Shown in pieces: positions 55,975 to 64,000 of a DNA stretch of 64,000 nucleotides (the stretch's first letter is position 1; each line of letters opens with the position of its first letter). The notes below the pieces were generated by a model. That model did not search any database, had not been told where the DNA came from, and saw only the letters and a program-made list of their open reading frames with translations. Position numbers and translations under genes: made by a program. The DNA is from Saccharospirillaceae bacterium. GTDB taxonomy: Bacteria; Pseudomonadota; Gammaproteobacteria; Pseudomonadales; Oceanobacteraceae. The stretch lies in the NCBI GenBank assembly GCA_022448365.1, contig JAKVCS010000004.1, positions 304,846 through 368,845 of the forward strand, given 5' to 3'.

Positions 55975-57447
55975 ATGCCTACCCATACAGTCATCATTAT
56001 TGGCAGTGGTTTTGGCGGCCAGTGTGCGTCGTTACGTTTAAAAGAAAATGGTATCGATGATTTTATTTTACTGGAACGTCGCGATTTTATGGGAGGCACC
56101 TGGTGTCAGAACAGCTATCCGGGAGCCGCAGTGGATGTTCAGTCGCCGTTGTATTCCATTGAGTCTGAACCGTATGACTGGTCGCAAATGTTTGCTGAAC
56201 AAAGTGAACTGGAGCAATACACCCATCATGTGATCGATAAACATAAGCTGCGCGAACGTACCCGTACCAATTCCAATGTCGAAAGAATCCAATGGCTGGA
56301 AGACCAGAGTCTGTGGCAGATCGACGTTAGGAATGTAAAAAACGGTGCTGAAACCACTTATAAGGCCCGCTTTGTTATTAATGCTTCCGGACCGCTGAGT
56401 ACTCCGGTGATTCCTGATTTTAAAGGTAAGGACAGTTTTCAGGGGGAAGCCTTTCATACCAATAACTGGAATCATGCTTATGATTTAACGGGCAAAAAGG
56501 TAGCGATTATTGGTAGTGGTGCCAGTGCGGCACAGATCATTCCAACCATTGCCAAAGAAGTGGGGCAGCTGCATATTTTTCAGCGTAGCCCTCACTGGGT
56601 GATGCCGCGTCACGATTACAAGTTTAAAAGCTGGCAGCGTAAGTTATTACGTAATAAAACGGTTTATCGCGGTTTACGTGAGGCGATTTACTGGGGCCTG
56701 GAAACGCGGGTGGTTGGCTTTAAATATTCTCGTTTTATGCTCGAATTGATGGCCGCACGTGTCGCTAAAAATCACATTAAAAACCAGATAAAAGATCCGG
56801 AATTACGTAAGCAAGTAACGCCTGACTGGACCATCGGCTGTAAGCGAATTATTTTGTCCAACACCTTATATCCGGCTTATTGCCGCGACAACGTTACCTT
56901 GCATGATAAAGACCAAGGGATTAGTGAAATTACTGAAACGGGTATTAACACAACCGATGGCAAAGCACTGGAGCTGGATTTAATTGTTTACTCCACCGGT
57001 TATGATGCCACTGACGGTGTGATTTCTTATCCGGTTGTGGGTAAAGGTGGTGTGAAGTTAGCGGACATCTGGGAAGACTTCCCACGTGCCTACTTAGGTA
57101 CATCGGCACCTGGCTTCCCGAATTTGTTTATTGTTACCGGTCCCAACACGGGCATTGGCCATACGTCAGCAATTTTTGTTATCGAAGCACAGATGAACTA
57201 TATCCTGTCGGCGATAAAAGCTGCTAAAAGTCATGCGAAACAAACCATTGAAGTGCGTGCTGATGCAGAAGAACGTTATACCAATCATATTCATGAAGAA
57301 ATGGCGCAAACGGTTTGGCAAGGTGGTGGTTGTAACAGCTGGTATAAGAGTAAAAGTGGTAAGGTAATCGCGATGTTTCCGGGCTTTAGTTTCACCTATC
57401 GACGCTGGACAAAAAACTTTCGTGCTAAGGACCATGTGTTTCATTAA
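55975..57447 (+). CDS. Flavin-containing (Baeyer-Villiger-type) monooxygenase
   Basis: 490 residues. The FAD motif VIIIGSGFGGQCASLRLKEN lies at the N-terminus, with FMGGTWCQNSYPGAAVDVQS next. FQGEAFHTNNW at about 155-165 fits the Baeyer-Villiger fingerprint apart from its last residue. The NADPH motif VAIIGSGASAAQIIP follows, and TGPNTGIGHTS is near the C-terminus. It is similar in design to the enzyme at 37378-38937 but clearly a separate gene, with 4-hydroxyacetophenone/cyclohexanone-type relatives. GAGGGAG lies upstream of the ATG. Control by the divergent TetR is likely. Confidence 0.9.
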   Translation: MPTHTVIIIGSGFGGQCASLRLKENGIDDFILLERRDFMGGTWCQNSYPGAAVDVQSPLYSIESEPYDWSQMFAEQSELEQYTHHVIDKHKLRERTRTNSNVERIQWLEDQSLWQIDVRNVKNGAETTYKARFVINASGPLSTPVIPDFKGKDSFQGEAFHTNNWNHAYDLTGKKVAIIGSGASAAQIIPTIAKEVGQLHIFQRSPHWVMPRHDYKFKSWQRKLLRNKTVYRGLREAIYWGLETRVVGFKYSRFMLELMAARVAKNHIKNQIKDPELRKQVTPDWTIGCKRIILSNTLYPAYCRDNVTLHDKDQGISEITETGINTTDGKALELDLIVYSTGYDATDGVISYPVVGKGGVKLADIWEDFPRAYLGTSAPGFPNLFIVTGPNTGIGHTSAIFVIEAQMNYILSAIKAAKSHAKQTIEVRADAEERYTNHIHEEMAQTVWQGGGCNSWYKSKSGKVIAMFPGFSFTYRRWTKNFRAKDHVFH

Positions 57448-57926
57448 ACTGAGGAACATGGACCCCGCCATTATCTGATTTACCGGCTTAATCAGGGGGG
57501 ACTCATCGGTTTATATTGCTGATGGGTTCGTCTGCAGTGTATCCCGGAATTGTACCGATTGCTTACTCTTGGTTTATTGATGTTGATGAATTTTCCAGCG
57601 GGTACATCATATTTTTAATCTACGCACTGTTCTGCCTGAATGATTGCTTTGTTGTAATCTCCCGTTAGGGTCTTCTCTATCAGACTTATATCAAAAACAG
57701 GATCATTATTTACCAAGATCGACTGTCGGAAAATAGATAGTCATTAATTCCCTTCCAGATAATGATTTATAGTCTACACTATCAAACTACAACCGTTTTT
57801 TCGGTTTAGTTATATGTCAGTTATACCTTTAGCGAGCTATTAATTTCGAGACTGATAGGGTGATGTTGTACACAGTTTAATCAGTTATACATGTGCAGTG
57901 AGTATCGCAAAATATTAATAAAAATA
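57448..57926. other. Gene-free stretch
   Basis: About 480 bases, AT-rich in its second half, with no coding frame, RNA gene or repeat that I can support. Confidence 0.5.
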
Positions 57927-58132
57927 TCATTTTATATCCGGGTTTTCTTGCTCCGGTTCTGGGTTCTTGTCATCTTCGGTACCGATCGTGTCTAGGCGGA
58001 ATGTGCACACCAGCCAGGTTGGATATTCAGCACGGGTAATCGTCAGGCTGTATTTCCAAACGGTGAAGCTTTAATGCCTGCCGGAGGTTCTACAGGCAAT
58101 GTCTGAACGGCTTTGAAATACTCGTACTGTAT
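57927..58132 (-). pseudogene. Frameshifted coding remnant
   Basis: On the minus strand one frame reads QYEYFKAVQTLPVEPPAGIK and then breaks; the next frame continues with VWKYSLTITRAEYPTWLVCT, then DTIGTEDDKNPEPEQENP and a stop. Both pieces look like real protein, and a single-base shift around 58060 would join them. No start is present upstream. The family is not recognised. Confidence 0.45.
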
Positions 58133-58513
58133 TTAATGCTAAGAATGACTATGGTTGCTCGACTACAAAAAATTACATGTTAACCGGCCAAAATAATGAA
58201 ACGGGTTGATGACTTTTCCGGATAGCCTCAAGTTCAGTATGATTCGATAATGCTGAGAAAATTCTGGATAATTTTATCAATATATTGGTGTAAAAGATCT
58301 GCGTGATGTGAAAAAGACAGTGGAATTTATTCGGCTGTGCACGGTATTGCCGCTGGAATTATTTTCCATAGTAAAATAGCATTCTGGCAAGGCAATACTG
58401 TCACCTCGGCGAGTATTACCGCATGCAGATCAGATTAAGAATCATAACAATAGAAATACGTCACACAGAGGAATTCTTAACGGGATTGTTATGGAAATAA
58501 AGGAATTAAGTTT
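58133..58513. other. Leader region of the large surface-protein gene
   Basis: About 380 AT-rich bases. A short plus-strand open piece around 58123-58209 (TVFNAKNDYGCSTTKNYMLT) looks coding-like but has no start and soon ends, so it may be another relic. The last part must hold the promoter of the downstream gene; AAGGA sits about ten bases before its ATG. Confidence 0.45.
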
Positions 58514-61500
58514 ATGAATAAGTATGTATTAAGTGCAGCCATGTCTGCACTTATGTCAATGAGCACCTATGCAGCTGTCAGTCCTCCAGGAACTGATTCA
58601 TATGTTGGCTCGAGTTTCGCTAACCTGTTCGATACCTCGCAAACAGAAACAACGAACCTTGAGACCGATTCCTCCGTTCGCTTGATCTCGGTTGAGAGCA
58701 GTCAGTTTACAGCAAGTTATTCTTCAGCAGTCATTACCGCGGTTATGACTGATACGTTGCAAAACGACGTTAATACCACTGGTCAGATTAATCCGGGTGA
58801 TACCTTGCGCTATAGCGCTACATTAAGTGTTGCCTCAGCCAATGCCACGGGTATTCAGTTCGATATTCCTGTCAGCGCGTTAAATACGTTGGTTGTTGGT
58901 AGTGTGACAACATCTCAGGGAAGCGTTGTAAGTGGCAATGCCGGAGGGGATTCAACCGTCAGCGTGAATGTGGGTGATGTTAATGTTGGTGGAACCGTAA
59001 CGATTACCTTTGATGTTCTCGTTGGTGTGCCAACGACTGACCCGGCGACGATCAGTAAGCAGGGATCTGTCAGTGGTTCGAACTTCGCGACGGTTGTAAC
59101 GGACGATCCGGACACTGGTCTCGTAAGTGATGCAACAACAGTGAGCTTCGACGGTGTTGCGCCAAGAGTTTATGGTATTTTCAGACAGAGTCAGAATCCA
59201 ACAAAAAGCGACCAAGTGACCTGGACTGTTAATTTTAATCAAACCGTCGTTAATGTTGATACCACCGATTTCGTGATGTCGGGTACCACAGCTACTGTGA
59301 CAGAAATAACATCGGTATCTTCTCAGTCCTATTTGGTCAGGGCTTCGGGCGGTAACCTCGCTAGTCTTATGGGGACCGTGACTCTGGGTTTTGCCGCAGG
59401 TCAGGATATTTCTGATGCGAACGGAAATCCATTAAGCAATCTGGTGGTACTCGGCACCAACGACAATACTTATACCTTGGATAACACAGGACCTGAAGTC
59501 ACCCGTGTTGACGTTCCACCTAACGGTAGCTACACAGCGGGGCAGAACCTCGACTTTACAGTGAATTATGACGAAGCCGTGAACGTCATTGGTACGCCTA
59601 GCTTGCGTGTGACCATTGGCAGCACTTGGGTTATCCCGATTTATCAGCCTGCTCTGGGGTCTTCAACCGCTTTGGTATTTCGCTATACCGTTGCGACAGG
59701 GGATCTCGATACTGATGGTGTTGCTTTAACCAGCACAGCTATCTCGACAAATGCTGGCGTCCTGCGTGATGCGGCGGGCAATGAGGCGTCTCTGATATTG
59801 AACAATGTCAGTAACGCCACAGGGGTATTGGTAGATGCGGTTGCGCCGCTTGTTTCTGAAGTAACGCCGGTTGCCTCGCCAGGTAATGATTCAACACCGG
59901 ATGTGGTTATTTTCACAAATAGCGATGGTACGGTAGCGGTCAGTGGAAGTTGTGGCTCCCTGAATGAAGGAGCCGTCAGTGCGGGAAATAACAGCATCAC
60001 GCTGACGCAGTCGGATAACAGCTCGGCATTAGCCGACGGCACCTACGCCAACTGTTCCGTTATCGTAACGGATGCTGTGGGCAATTCCAGTACACCACTG
60101 GCGTTAACCGGTTTTAACGTGGATACAGTCGCCCCGATCGTTTCTGAGGTTACAGCGGTTGTGACACCTGCAAATGATTCTATGCCGGATGTGACGTTCT
60201 CGACGTCTGAATCCGGAAATTTAGCCGTTGGCGGAAGTTGTGGTTCAGCCGACGAAGGAGCAGTTTCTGGCGGTAATCATACTATTACGCTGACTTTGCC
60301 TGACAATAGTTCTGCCTTAACGAGTGGCACATACAGCAATTGTACAGTGACTGTTACAGACGCTGCGGGTAACAGCAGTACAGCATTAACTCTGAGTTCA
60401 TTTGAAGTGGATACGGTATTACCGCTGGCACAAAGCTTTACTCGTAAAACTCCGGTTGCCGAAAATACTTCGGCTGATTCGCTAACCTGGCTGGTGACGT
60501 TTAGTAAGGATGTTACCGGAGTAGAGGCCAGCGATTTCGCAATATCCGCCTCTACCGCTTCTTTAGCCGTTTCACAGTTAACCGCAGCGACGTATGAGGT
60601 GACTGTCAGTGGCGGTGACTTGGCTGACTTCAACGGCGTTATCAGTCTGAACTTGAACAGCCCGACGATTGTCGATGCATTAGGCAACGCTTTGTCAGTT
60701 TCAGAACCTGCTGTCGATCAAACTTATAGAGTCACGAATGCCTTTGCTCCTGAAATTACCGAAGGTGTTTCGGTAACGGTAAATATGGATGAAGATGGCA
60801 GTCCTGCCGCTTTTGCTCTGACGTTAAATGCAACCGATGCAAATAACGATACATTAACCTGGAGCGTGCAGACGCAGGCGACCAAAGGTTCCGCATCGGT
60901 CTCTGGTACCGGCAACTCAAAAGCCATTAATTACTTACCGAATGCCAATGAAAATGGCAATGACAGCTTTGTTGTGCGTGTATCGGATGGATCGTTTACG
61001 GATGATATCACCGTCAACGTGACTATTGCTGCTGTTAACGATGCCGCGACGATTTCATTGTCAGGTGATGCGGCTGTTGGCCAGCAATTGACAGCAGCGA
61101 TTACGGATACAGACGGTTTACCGGATTCTGGGATTACTTATCAGTGGTCGGCCGGAGGCGTAAGTATCCAATCGGCTACCGCCTCTAATTACACTCCGCA
61201 GGCTGCGGACATCGGCAAAACTCTGATGGTATCAGCCAGTTTTACCGATGCAGACGGATCCGCAGAGTCTGTGTCCAGTGCGGCAACTTCTGTTGTTATT
61301 TCGGCCGCTGATTATAGCCAGCAAGGGGCGTTGGCTACGATTTCTAAAACGGCTAATAAGGCTGTGGAACCTGCTCCCAGTGTTCAGAACTACCAGGATG
61401 CTGGTGTGAAACATGCCGATGCAGAAACGCTGCAACGTATTTTGCCAATTCTGAATCGCGCCGTGGCACACCAAGCTGCTGCTGAGGATGTGAATGAGTT

Positions 61501-63091
61501 AAGCGAAATTCAGGCTCTGCTTGATGTTGTATTACTGGGTCAGGACATTGATGCCGATGGCTTACCAGGAATTGTTGAAGGTGGCGCTGATAAAGACAGT
61601 GACAACGATGGTAGCGCCGATATGCGTGATAGCGACGCCGATAACGATGGCATCGCCGATGTGCTGGAATTATCGCTGGAAAAAACCGATACGGATAACG
61701 ACGGTATCATCGATTGGTTTGATGCCGATACGGATAACGATGGCACCTTAAATAATTCAGAAACACGGGATGCAAACTACGATGGTGTTAATGATGCGCG
61801 CGATAGTCTGACTGAAATTATTGCCGCCAGCAATGCACTTGATGTGGACCGTGATGGTCAGATTAACTCTTTGGATCTTGATGCAGATAATGATGGCGTG
61901 TTCGATGTTATCGAAGCTGGCTTAACCGATAAAGATGAAAATGCTCTGCTGGATCAGGGGGCGAAGGTCATTACGGATGCAGGCTTATTAGCCGATACCA
62001 ACGTTGATGGTACCGCCAACTTCCTGCAATTAAAGAGTGATGGCCAGCAGCGCGACTTTATCTCTGCTGATTTACCAGCCTCTCTGGATGCCGATAATGA
62101 CGGTCGTTTAGATAGCCAGGCTGATCTTGATAACGATGGCCTGATGGATGTGGTGGATAACGCGATTGGTGCCTTTGGCTCTTACCGGGATATGGACAAT
62201 GACGGTATTCCAAACCACCTCGATGAAGACGACGATAATGACGGCTTTTCAGACATTGAAGAAAACAATAATTCGGATGTGTTAAGCGGCAAAGATGCCG
62301 ATGCCGATGGCATTGATGACGGTATCGATCACAGCGTTAACGGCACGATTACCGGCCAAGACAGCAATAATAATGGTATTCAGGACTCGCTGGAGTTGCC
62401 GGATACCGATGGTGATGGTATCGCCGACTACCTGGATAATGACAGTGACAATGATGGTGTCACCGATAACATCGATCCGTCCGTCAGTATTGAAACAGAT
62501 ATTGAAACCGGTGGTGCGTTAACGGTGCTCGGACTGATGCTGCTGTTTGCACTGATGATTGCTGCCAGACAGAAAAAGCGGCTGCTGATTTTGTCTGCGT
62601 TAGCATTCAGTACTGTCGGTCATAGTGATGAAATCCCGGAGAATCACTGGGATGTTTCATTTACAACCGGTTTAAGTTATCTGACGCCTAAGTTATTTAA
62701 TGACCTGAAGCTGACTGACAAAACTGGCTTGAGTATGACTGCTGAAGTGGGTTATCAGTTCGCTAATGATTTACGTGCTAAAGCAAGATACGTAGACCTG
62801 GGCAATGCAGAGATCAACAGTGCCGAATTGAATTACAAAGCTTATGTCGCGGCAGTTGAATACCAGTACGATATTAATGAGAAATATCAAGGTTATGCTG
62901 CTGTTGGCTATGGTCGTCTGGAAACCTCCAGTGGAGCTGGTTTAAATCTGGATAACAGTAACCCGGATCATCCATATTTTAATGCTGGTTTGCGCTATCA
63001 TGTTATCCCAACATTATCCGTTGTTCTGGATATGAATTCATATTCACCGGATGCTCAGGAAATCAGTTTTGGGTTTGTTGGCCGATTCTGA
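58514..63091 (+). CDS. Giant surface protein: Ig-like domains, calcium-binding repeats, sorting-like segment and C-terminal outer-membrane barrel
   Basis: 1525 residues. The signal peptide is about 1-21 (ending STYAA). Bacterial Ig-like domains follow (about 60-440), then two near-identical domains of about 96 residues (440-535 and 536-632), another Ig-like unit, a cadherin-like domain (about 755-850) and an Ig-like unit (about 850-935). Thrombospondin type 3-like Asp-rich calcium repeats (DxDxDG type) occupy about 1009-1328. At 1333 a GG, a hydrophobic helix and RQKKR appear, then at once a second hydrophobic stretch ending VGHS-DE (about 1357-1371). A beta-barrel of about 155 residues ends in Phe. 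It looks like an adhesin fused to an outer-membrane protein. It is not a LapA type, as it has a Sec signal. Confidence 0.88.
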   Translation: MNKYVLSAAMSALMSMSTYAAVSPPGTDSYVGSSFANLFDTSQTETTNLETDSSVRLISVESSQFTASYSSAVITAVMTDTLQNDVNTTGQINPGDTLRYSATLSVASANATGIQFDIPVSALNTLVVGSVTTSQGSVVSGNAGGDSTVSVNVGDVNVGGTVTITFDVLVGVPTTDPATISKQGSVSGSNFATVVTDDPDTGLVSDATTVSFDGVAPRVYGIFRQSQNPTKSDQVTWTVNFNQTVVNVDTTDFVMSGTTATVTEITSVSSQSYLVRASGGNLASLMGTVTLGFAAGQDISDANGNPLSNLVVLGTNDNTYTLDNTGPEVTRVDVPPNGSYTAGQNLDFTVNYDEAVNVIGTPSLRVTIGSTWVIPIYQPALGSSTALVFRYTVATGDLDTDGVALTSTAISTNAGVLRDAAGNEASLILNNVSNATGVLVDAVAPLVSEVTPVASPGNDSTPDVVIFTNSDGTVAVSGSCGSLNEGAVSAGNNSITLTQSDNSSALADGTYANCSVIVTDAVGNSSTPLALTGFNVDTVAPIVSEVTAVVTPANDSMPDVTFSTSESGNLAVGGSCGSADEGAVSGGNHTITLTLPDNSSALTSGTYSNCTVTVTDAAGNSSTALTLSSFEVDTVLPLAQSFTRKTPVAENTSADSLTWLVTFSKDVTGVEASDFAISASTASLAVSQLTAATYEVTVSGGDLADFNGVISLNLNSPTIVDALGNALSVSEPAVDQTYRVTNAFAPEITEGVSVTVNMDEDGSPAAFALTLNATDANNDTLTWSVQTQATKGSASVSGTGNSKAINYLPNANENGNDSFVVRVSDGSFTDDITVNVTIAAVNDAATISLSGDAAVGQQLTAAITDTDGLPDSGITYQWSAGGVSIQSATASNYTPQAADIGKTLMVSASFTDADGSAESVSSAATSVVISAADYSQQGALATISKTANKAVEPAPSVQNYQDAGVKHADAETLQRILPILNRAVAHQAAAEDVNELSEIQALLDVVLLGQDIDADGLPGIVEGGADKDSDNDGSADMRDSDADNDGIADVLELSLEKTDTDNDGIIDWFDADTDNDGTLNNSETRDANYDGVNDARDSLTEIIAASNALDVDRDGQINSLDLDADNDGVFDVIEAGLTDKDENALLDQGAKVITDAGLLADTNVDGTANFLQLKSDGQQRDFISADLPASLDADNDGRLDSQADLDNDGLMDVVDNAIGAFGSYRDMDNDGIPNHLDEDDDNDGFSDIEENNNSDVLSGKDADADGIDDGIDHSVNGTITGQDSNNNGIQDSLELPDTDGDGIADYLDNDSDNDGVTDNIDPSVSIETDIETGGALTVLGLMLLFALMIAARQKKRLLILSALAFSTVGHSDEIPENHWDVSFTTGLSYLTPKLFNDLKLTDKTGLSMTAEVGYQFANDLRAKARYVDLGNAEINSAELNYKAYVAAVEYQYDINEKYQGYAAVGYGRLETSSGAGLNLDNSNPDHPYFNAGLRYHVIPTLSVVLDMNSYSPDAQEISFGFVGRF

Positions 63092-63097
63092 TACGAG

Positions 63098-63131
63098 AAT
63101 AACAGGCATACCTTAGGGTATGCCTGTTATT
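63098..63131. terminator. Bidirectional terminator after the surface-protein gene
   Basis: A perfect 15-bp stem (63098-63112 with 63117-63131) has a TTAG loop. The ends are AT-rich. It lies 6 bp past the stop codon, between converging genes. Confidence 0.9.
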
Positions 63132-63344
63132 TACGGGTTAATGGTTATTAATCAGTAATAGCGTAAGCACAATAAAAAAGATCACTTACCATACTTCAAG
63201 CGGCTCCTGTGCGATCCGTATGACGAATGCTGGTGAAAAAATCATCCAAATGATTCGGCTTATGCCCGGCATCACTGATCTGAAATATATTACCGGATAA
63301 TTGCCTGTTCCTTTCCCTTAACCCAGGTATAACTTACTCTGGTA

Positions 63345-63785
63345 TTACCAGGATTTATAAGGCAGGAATTTTCCGTTCATAGTCAGAATAACTCGGTCTC
63401 CTTTTGGGTCTGGTTGCTTTTCAATATCCATAGAAAAGTCGATTGCACTCATAATGCCATCACCAAACTTTTCCTGAATCACTTCTTTTAACGTCTCGCC
63501 ATAAACGCCAACGATTTCATACAGGCGATAAATCAGAGGATCAGTCGGTACCGTCTGGTCCCATTTTTTTGTTGGGTAGGCCAGTAATGCGGCAGCCACT
63601 TCGGCATCCAATTGCAAATACTCGGCAATTGCCACGGCCTTTTCTTGTGGTGCACTGTTCATTCCCAGGCAGGCTGAGGTGAGCCACACCGGTGAGAAAC
63701 CAAGGTCGCCAGCTATTTTTTCCCAGCTCAGACCTTGTTCTTTTTTTGCCAGAACAATGGCTTCAGTCATCACTATTTTATCCAT
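63345..63785 (-). CDS. cynS: Cyanate hydratase (cyanase)
   Basis: 146 residues from the ATG with GAAGG upstream; a longer reading into the upstream gene was rejected. Cyanase converts cyanate and bicarbonate to ammonia and carbon dioxide. The N-terminal helical POU-like domain is LAKKEQGLSWEKIAGDLGFS, and the catalytic C-terminal domain has the Arg and Glu of YRLYEIVGVYGETLK and the Ser of GIMSAIDF. All three catalytic residues are present. It lies 40 bp downstream of a formate/nitrite-transporter-family gene and is probably co-transcribed with it. Confidence 0.95.
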   Translation of the reverse strand: MDKIVMTEAIVLAKKEQGLSWEKIAGDLGFSPVWLTSACLGMNSAPQEKAVAIAEYLQLDAEVAAALLAYPTKKWDQTVPTDPLIYRLYEIVGVYGETLKEVIQEKFGDGIMSAIDFSMDIEKQPDPKGDRVILTMNGKFLPYKSW

Positions 63786-63825
63786 GATTAAACCTTCATC
63801 GCTATCTGAAAATATTTTGAGTGAC

Positions 63826-64000
63826 TTACGCCAATTGACGTGCAGGGCTGGTACGGACATGAGTTAAATACAGCGGTAAACCAACCAGAAATAAGCCGCC
63901 AAACAGGTTGCCCAGTGCGGTCGGGAGTTCGTTCCAGATCAGGTAGTCGTAAACGGTGAATTCACCGCCCATAATCATGGAAAATGGGAACAGAAACATG
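63826..64000 (-). CDS. Formate/nitrite transporter (FNT) family protein, C-terminal part
   Basis: Only the last 58 codons are inside the window; the gene continues beyond base 64000. The visible end reads FSMIMGGEFTVYDYLIWN, then LPTALGNLFGGLFLVGLPLY and a short basic tail. The N-x5-P-T-x-L-G-N-x2-G-G pattern is the hallmark of the last FNT repeat. FNT channels carry formate, nitrite or hydrosulfide; with cynS next to it, transport of cyanate or of a related small anion is possible but inferred. Confidence 0.75.
   Translation of the reverse strand, partial: MFLFPFSMIMGGEFTVYDYLIWNELPTALGNLFGGLFLVGLPLYLTHVRTSPARQLA

Noticed and set aside
58514..63091. Candidate LapA-type substrate of LapG
   Set aside because: It begins with a Sec signal peptide, lacks the N-terminal retention module and di-alanine cleavage site, and ends in a beta-barrel, not a type I secretion signal.

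Overview
The window is a chromosomal segment of a Gram-negative gammaproteobacterium. Most of it is ordinary, densely packed housekeeping and accessory sequence of moderate GC content. The blocks prmA-DUF3426, yacG-coaE-pilDCB-pilA-nadC-ampDE and the late cobalamin genes follow the layout known from Pseudomonas and its relatives. The extra monooxygenases, the PF10118 hydrolase and the ExeM-type nuclease point to a marine Oceanospirillales-like bacterium. That taxonomic placement is inference from gene content. No rRNA, tRNA, CRISPR array, insertion sequence or prophage was recognised.

Layout. 1-4.4 kb (minus strand): zinc-ribbon/DUF3426 protein, prmA, aroQ and a two-receiver GGDEF diguanylate cyclase. 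4.6-7.3 kb: lapG and lapD, the c-di-GMP-controlled switch for adhesin release, followed by a PCuAC copper chaperone. 7.9-10.3 kb: a retinol-saturase/CrtI-like oxidoreductase divergent from a PadR regulator, with two matching palindromes between them. 10.3-20.6 kb: yacG, coaE, pilD, pilC, pilB, a cysteine-free pilA with a sigma-54-type promoter, a pilin accessory gene, nadC, an alanine/glycine:cation symporter and ampDE. 20.7-30.1 kb: a ROK kinase, a PilZ protein and the late cobalamin genes cobU-cobT-cobC-cobS, cobQ, cbiB-cobD-btuF.

30.3-35.6 kb is accessory. It includes an AT-rich, gene-poor island (about 31.7-34.1 kb) with two small secreted proteins, a decayed copy of one of them, and little else that can be read. 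35.6-40.3 kb holds a PF10118 metal-dependent hydrolase, an SDR and a Baeyer-Villiger-type monooxygenase, divergent from a PucR-type regulator.

40.4-53.9 kb is the most coherent accessory block. All genes lie on the minus strand: a secreted endonuclease I lipoprotein, uridine kinase, a NupC-type nucleoside transporter, a 5'-nucleotidase lipoprotein, a giant ExeM-type nuclease with a GlyGly-CTERM tail, a porin, a NUP-family lipoprotein and an ADGF-type secreted adenosine deaminase. Together they read as a pathway that takes extracellular nucleic acid to nucleosides and then into the cell.

54.2-57.4 kb carries a 2-oxoglutarate/Fe(II) oxygenase and a TetR regulator divergent from a second flavin monooxygenase. 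57.4-58.5 kb holds only decayed coding remnants. 58.5-63.1 kb is a 1525-residue surface protein with Ig-like domains and calcium-binding repeats. Its C-terminus has a sorting-signal-like segment running directly into a signal-peptide-like segment and an outer-membrane beta-barrel. The window ends with cyanase (cynS) and the 3' end of a formate/nitrite-transporter-family gene.
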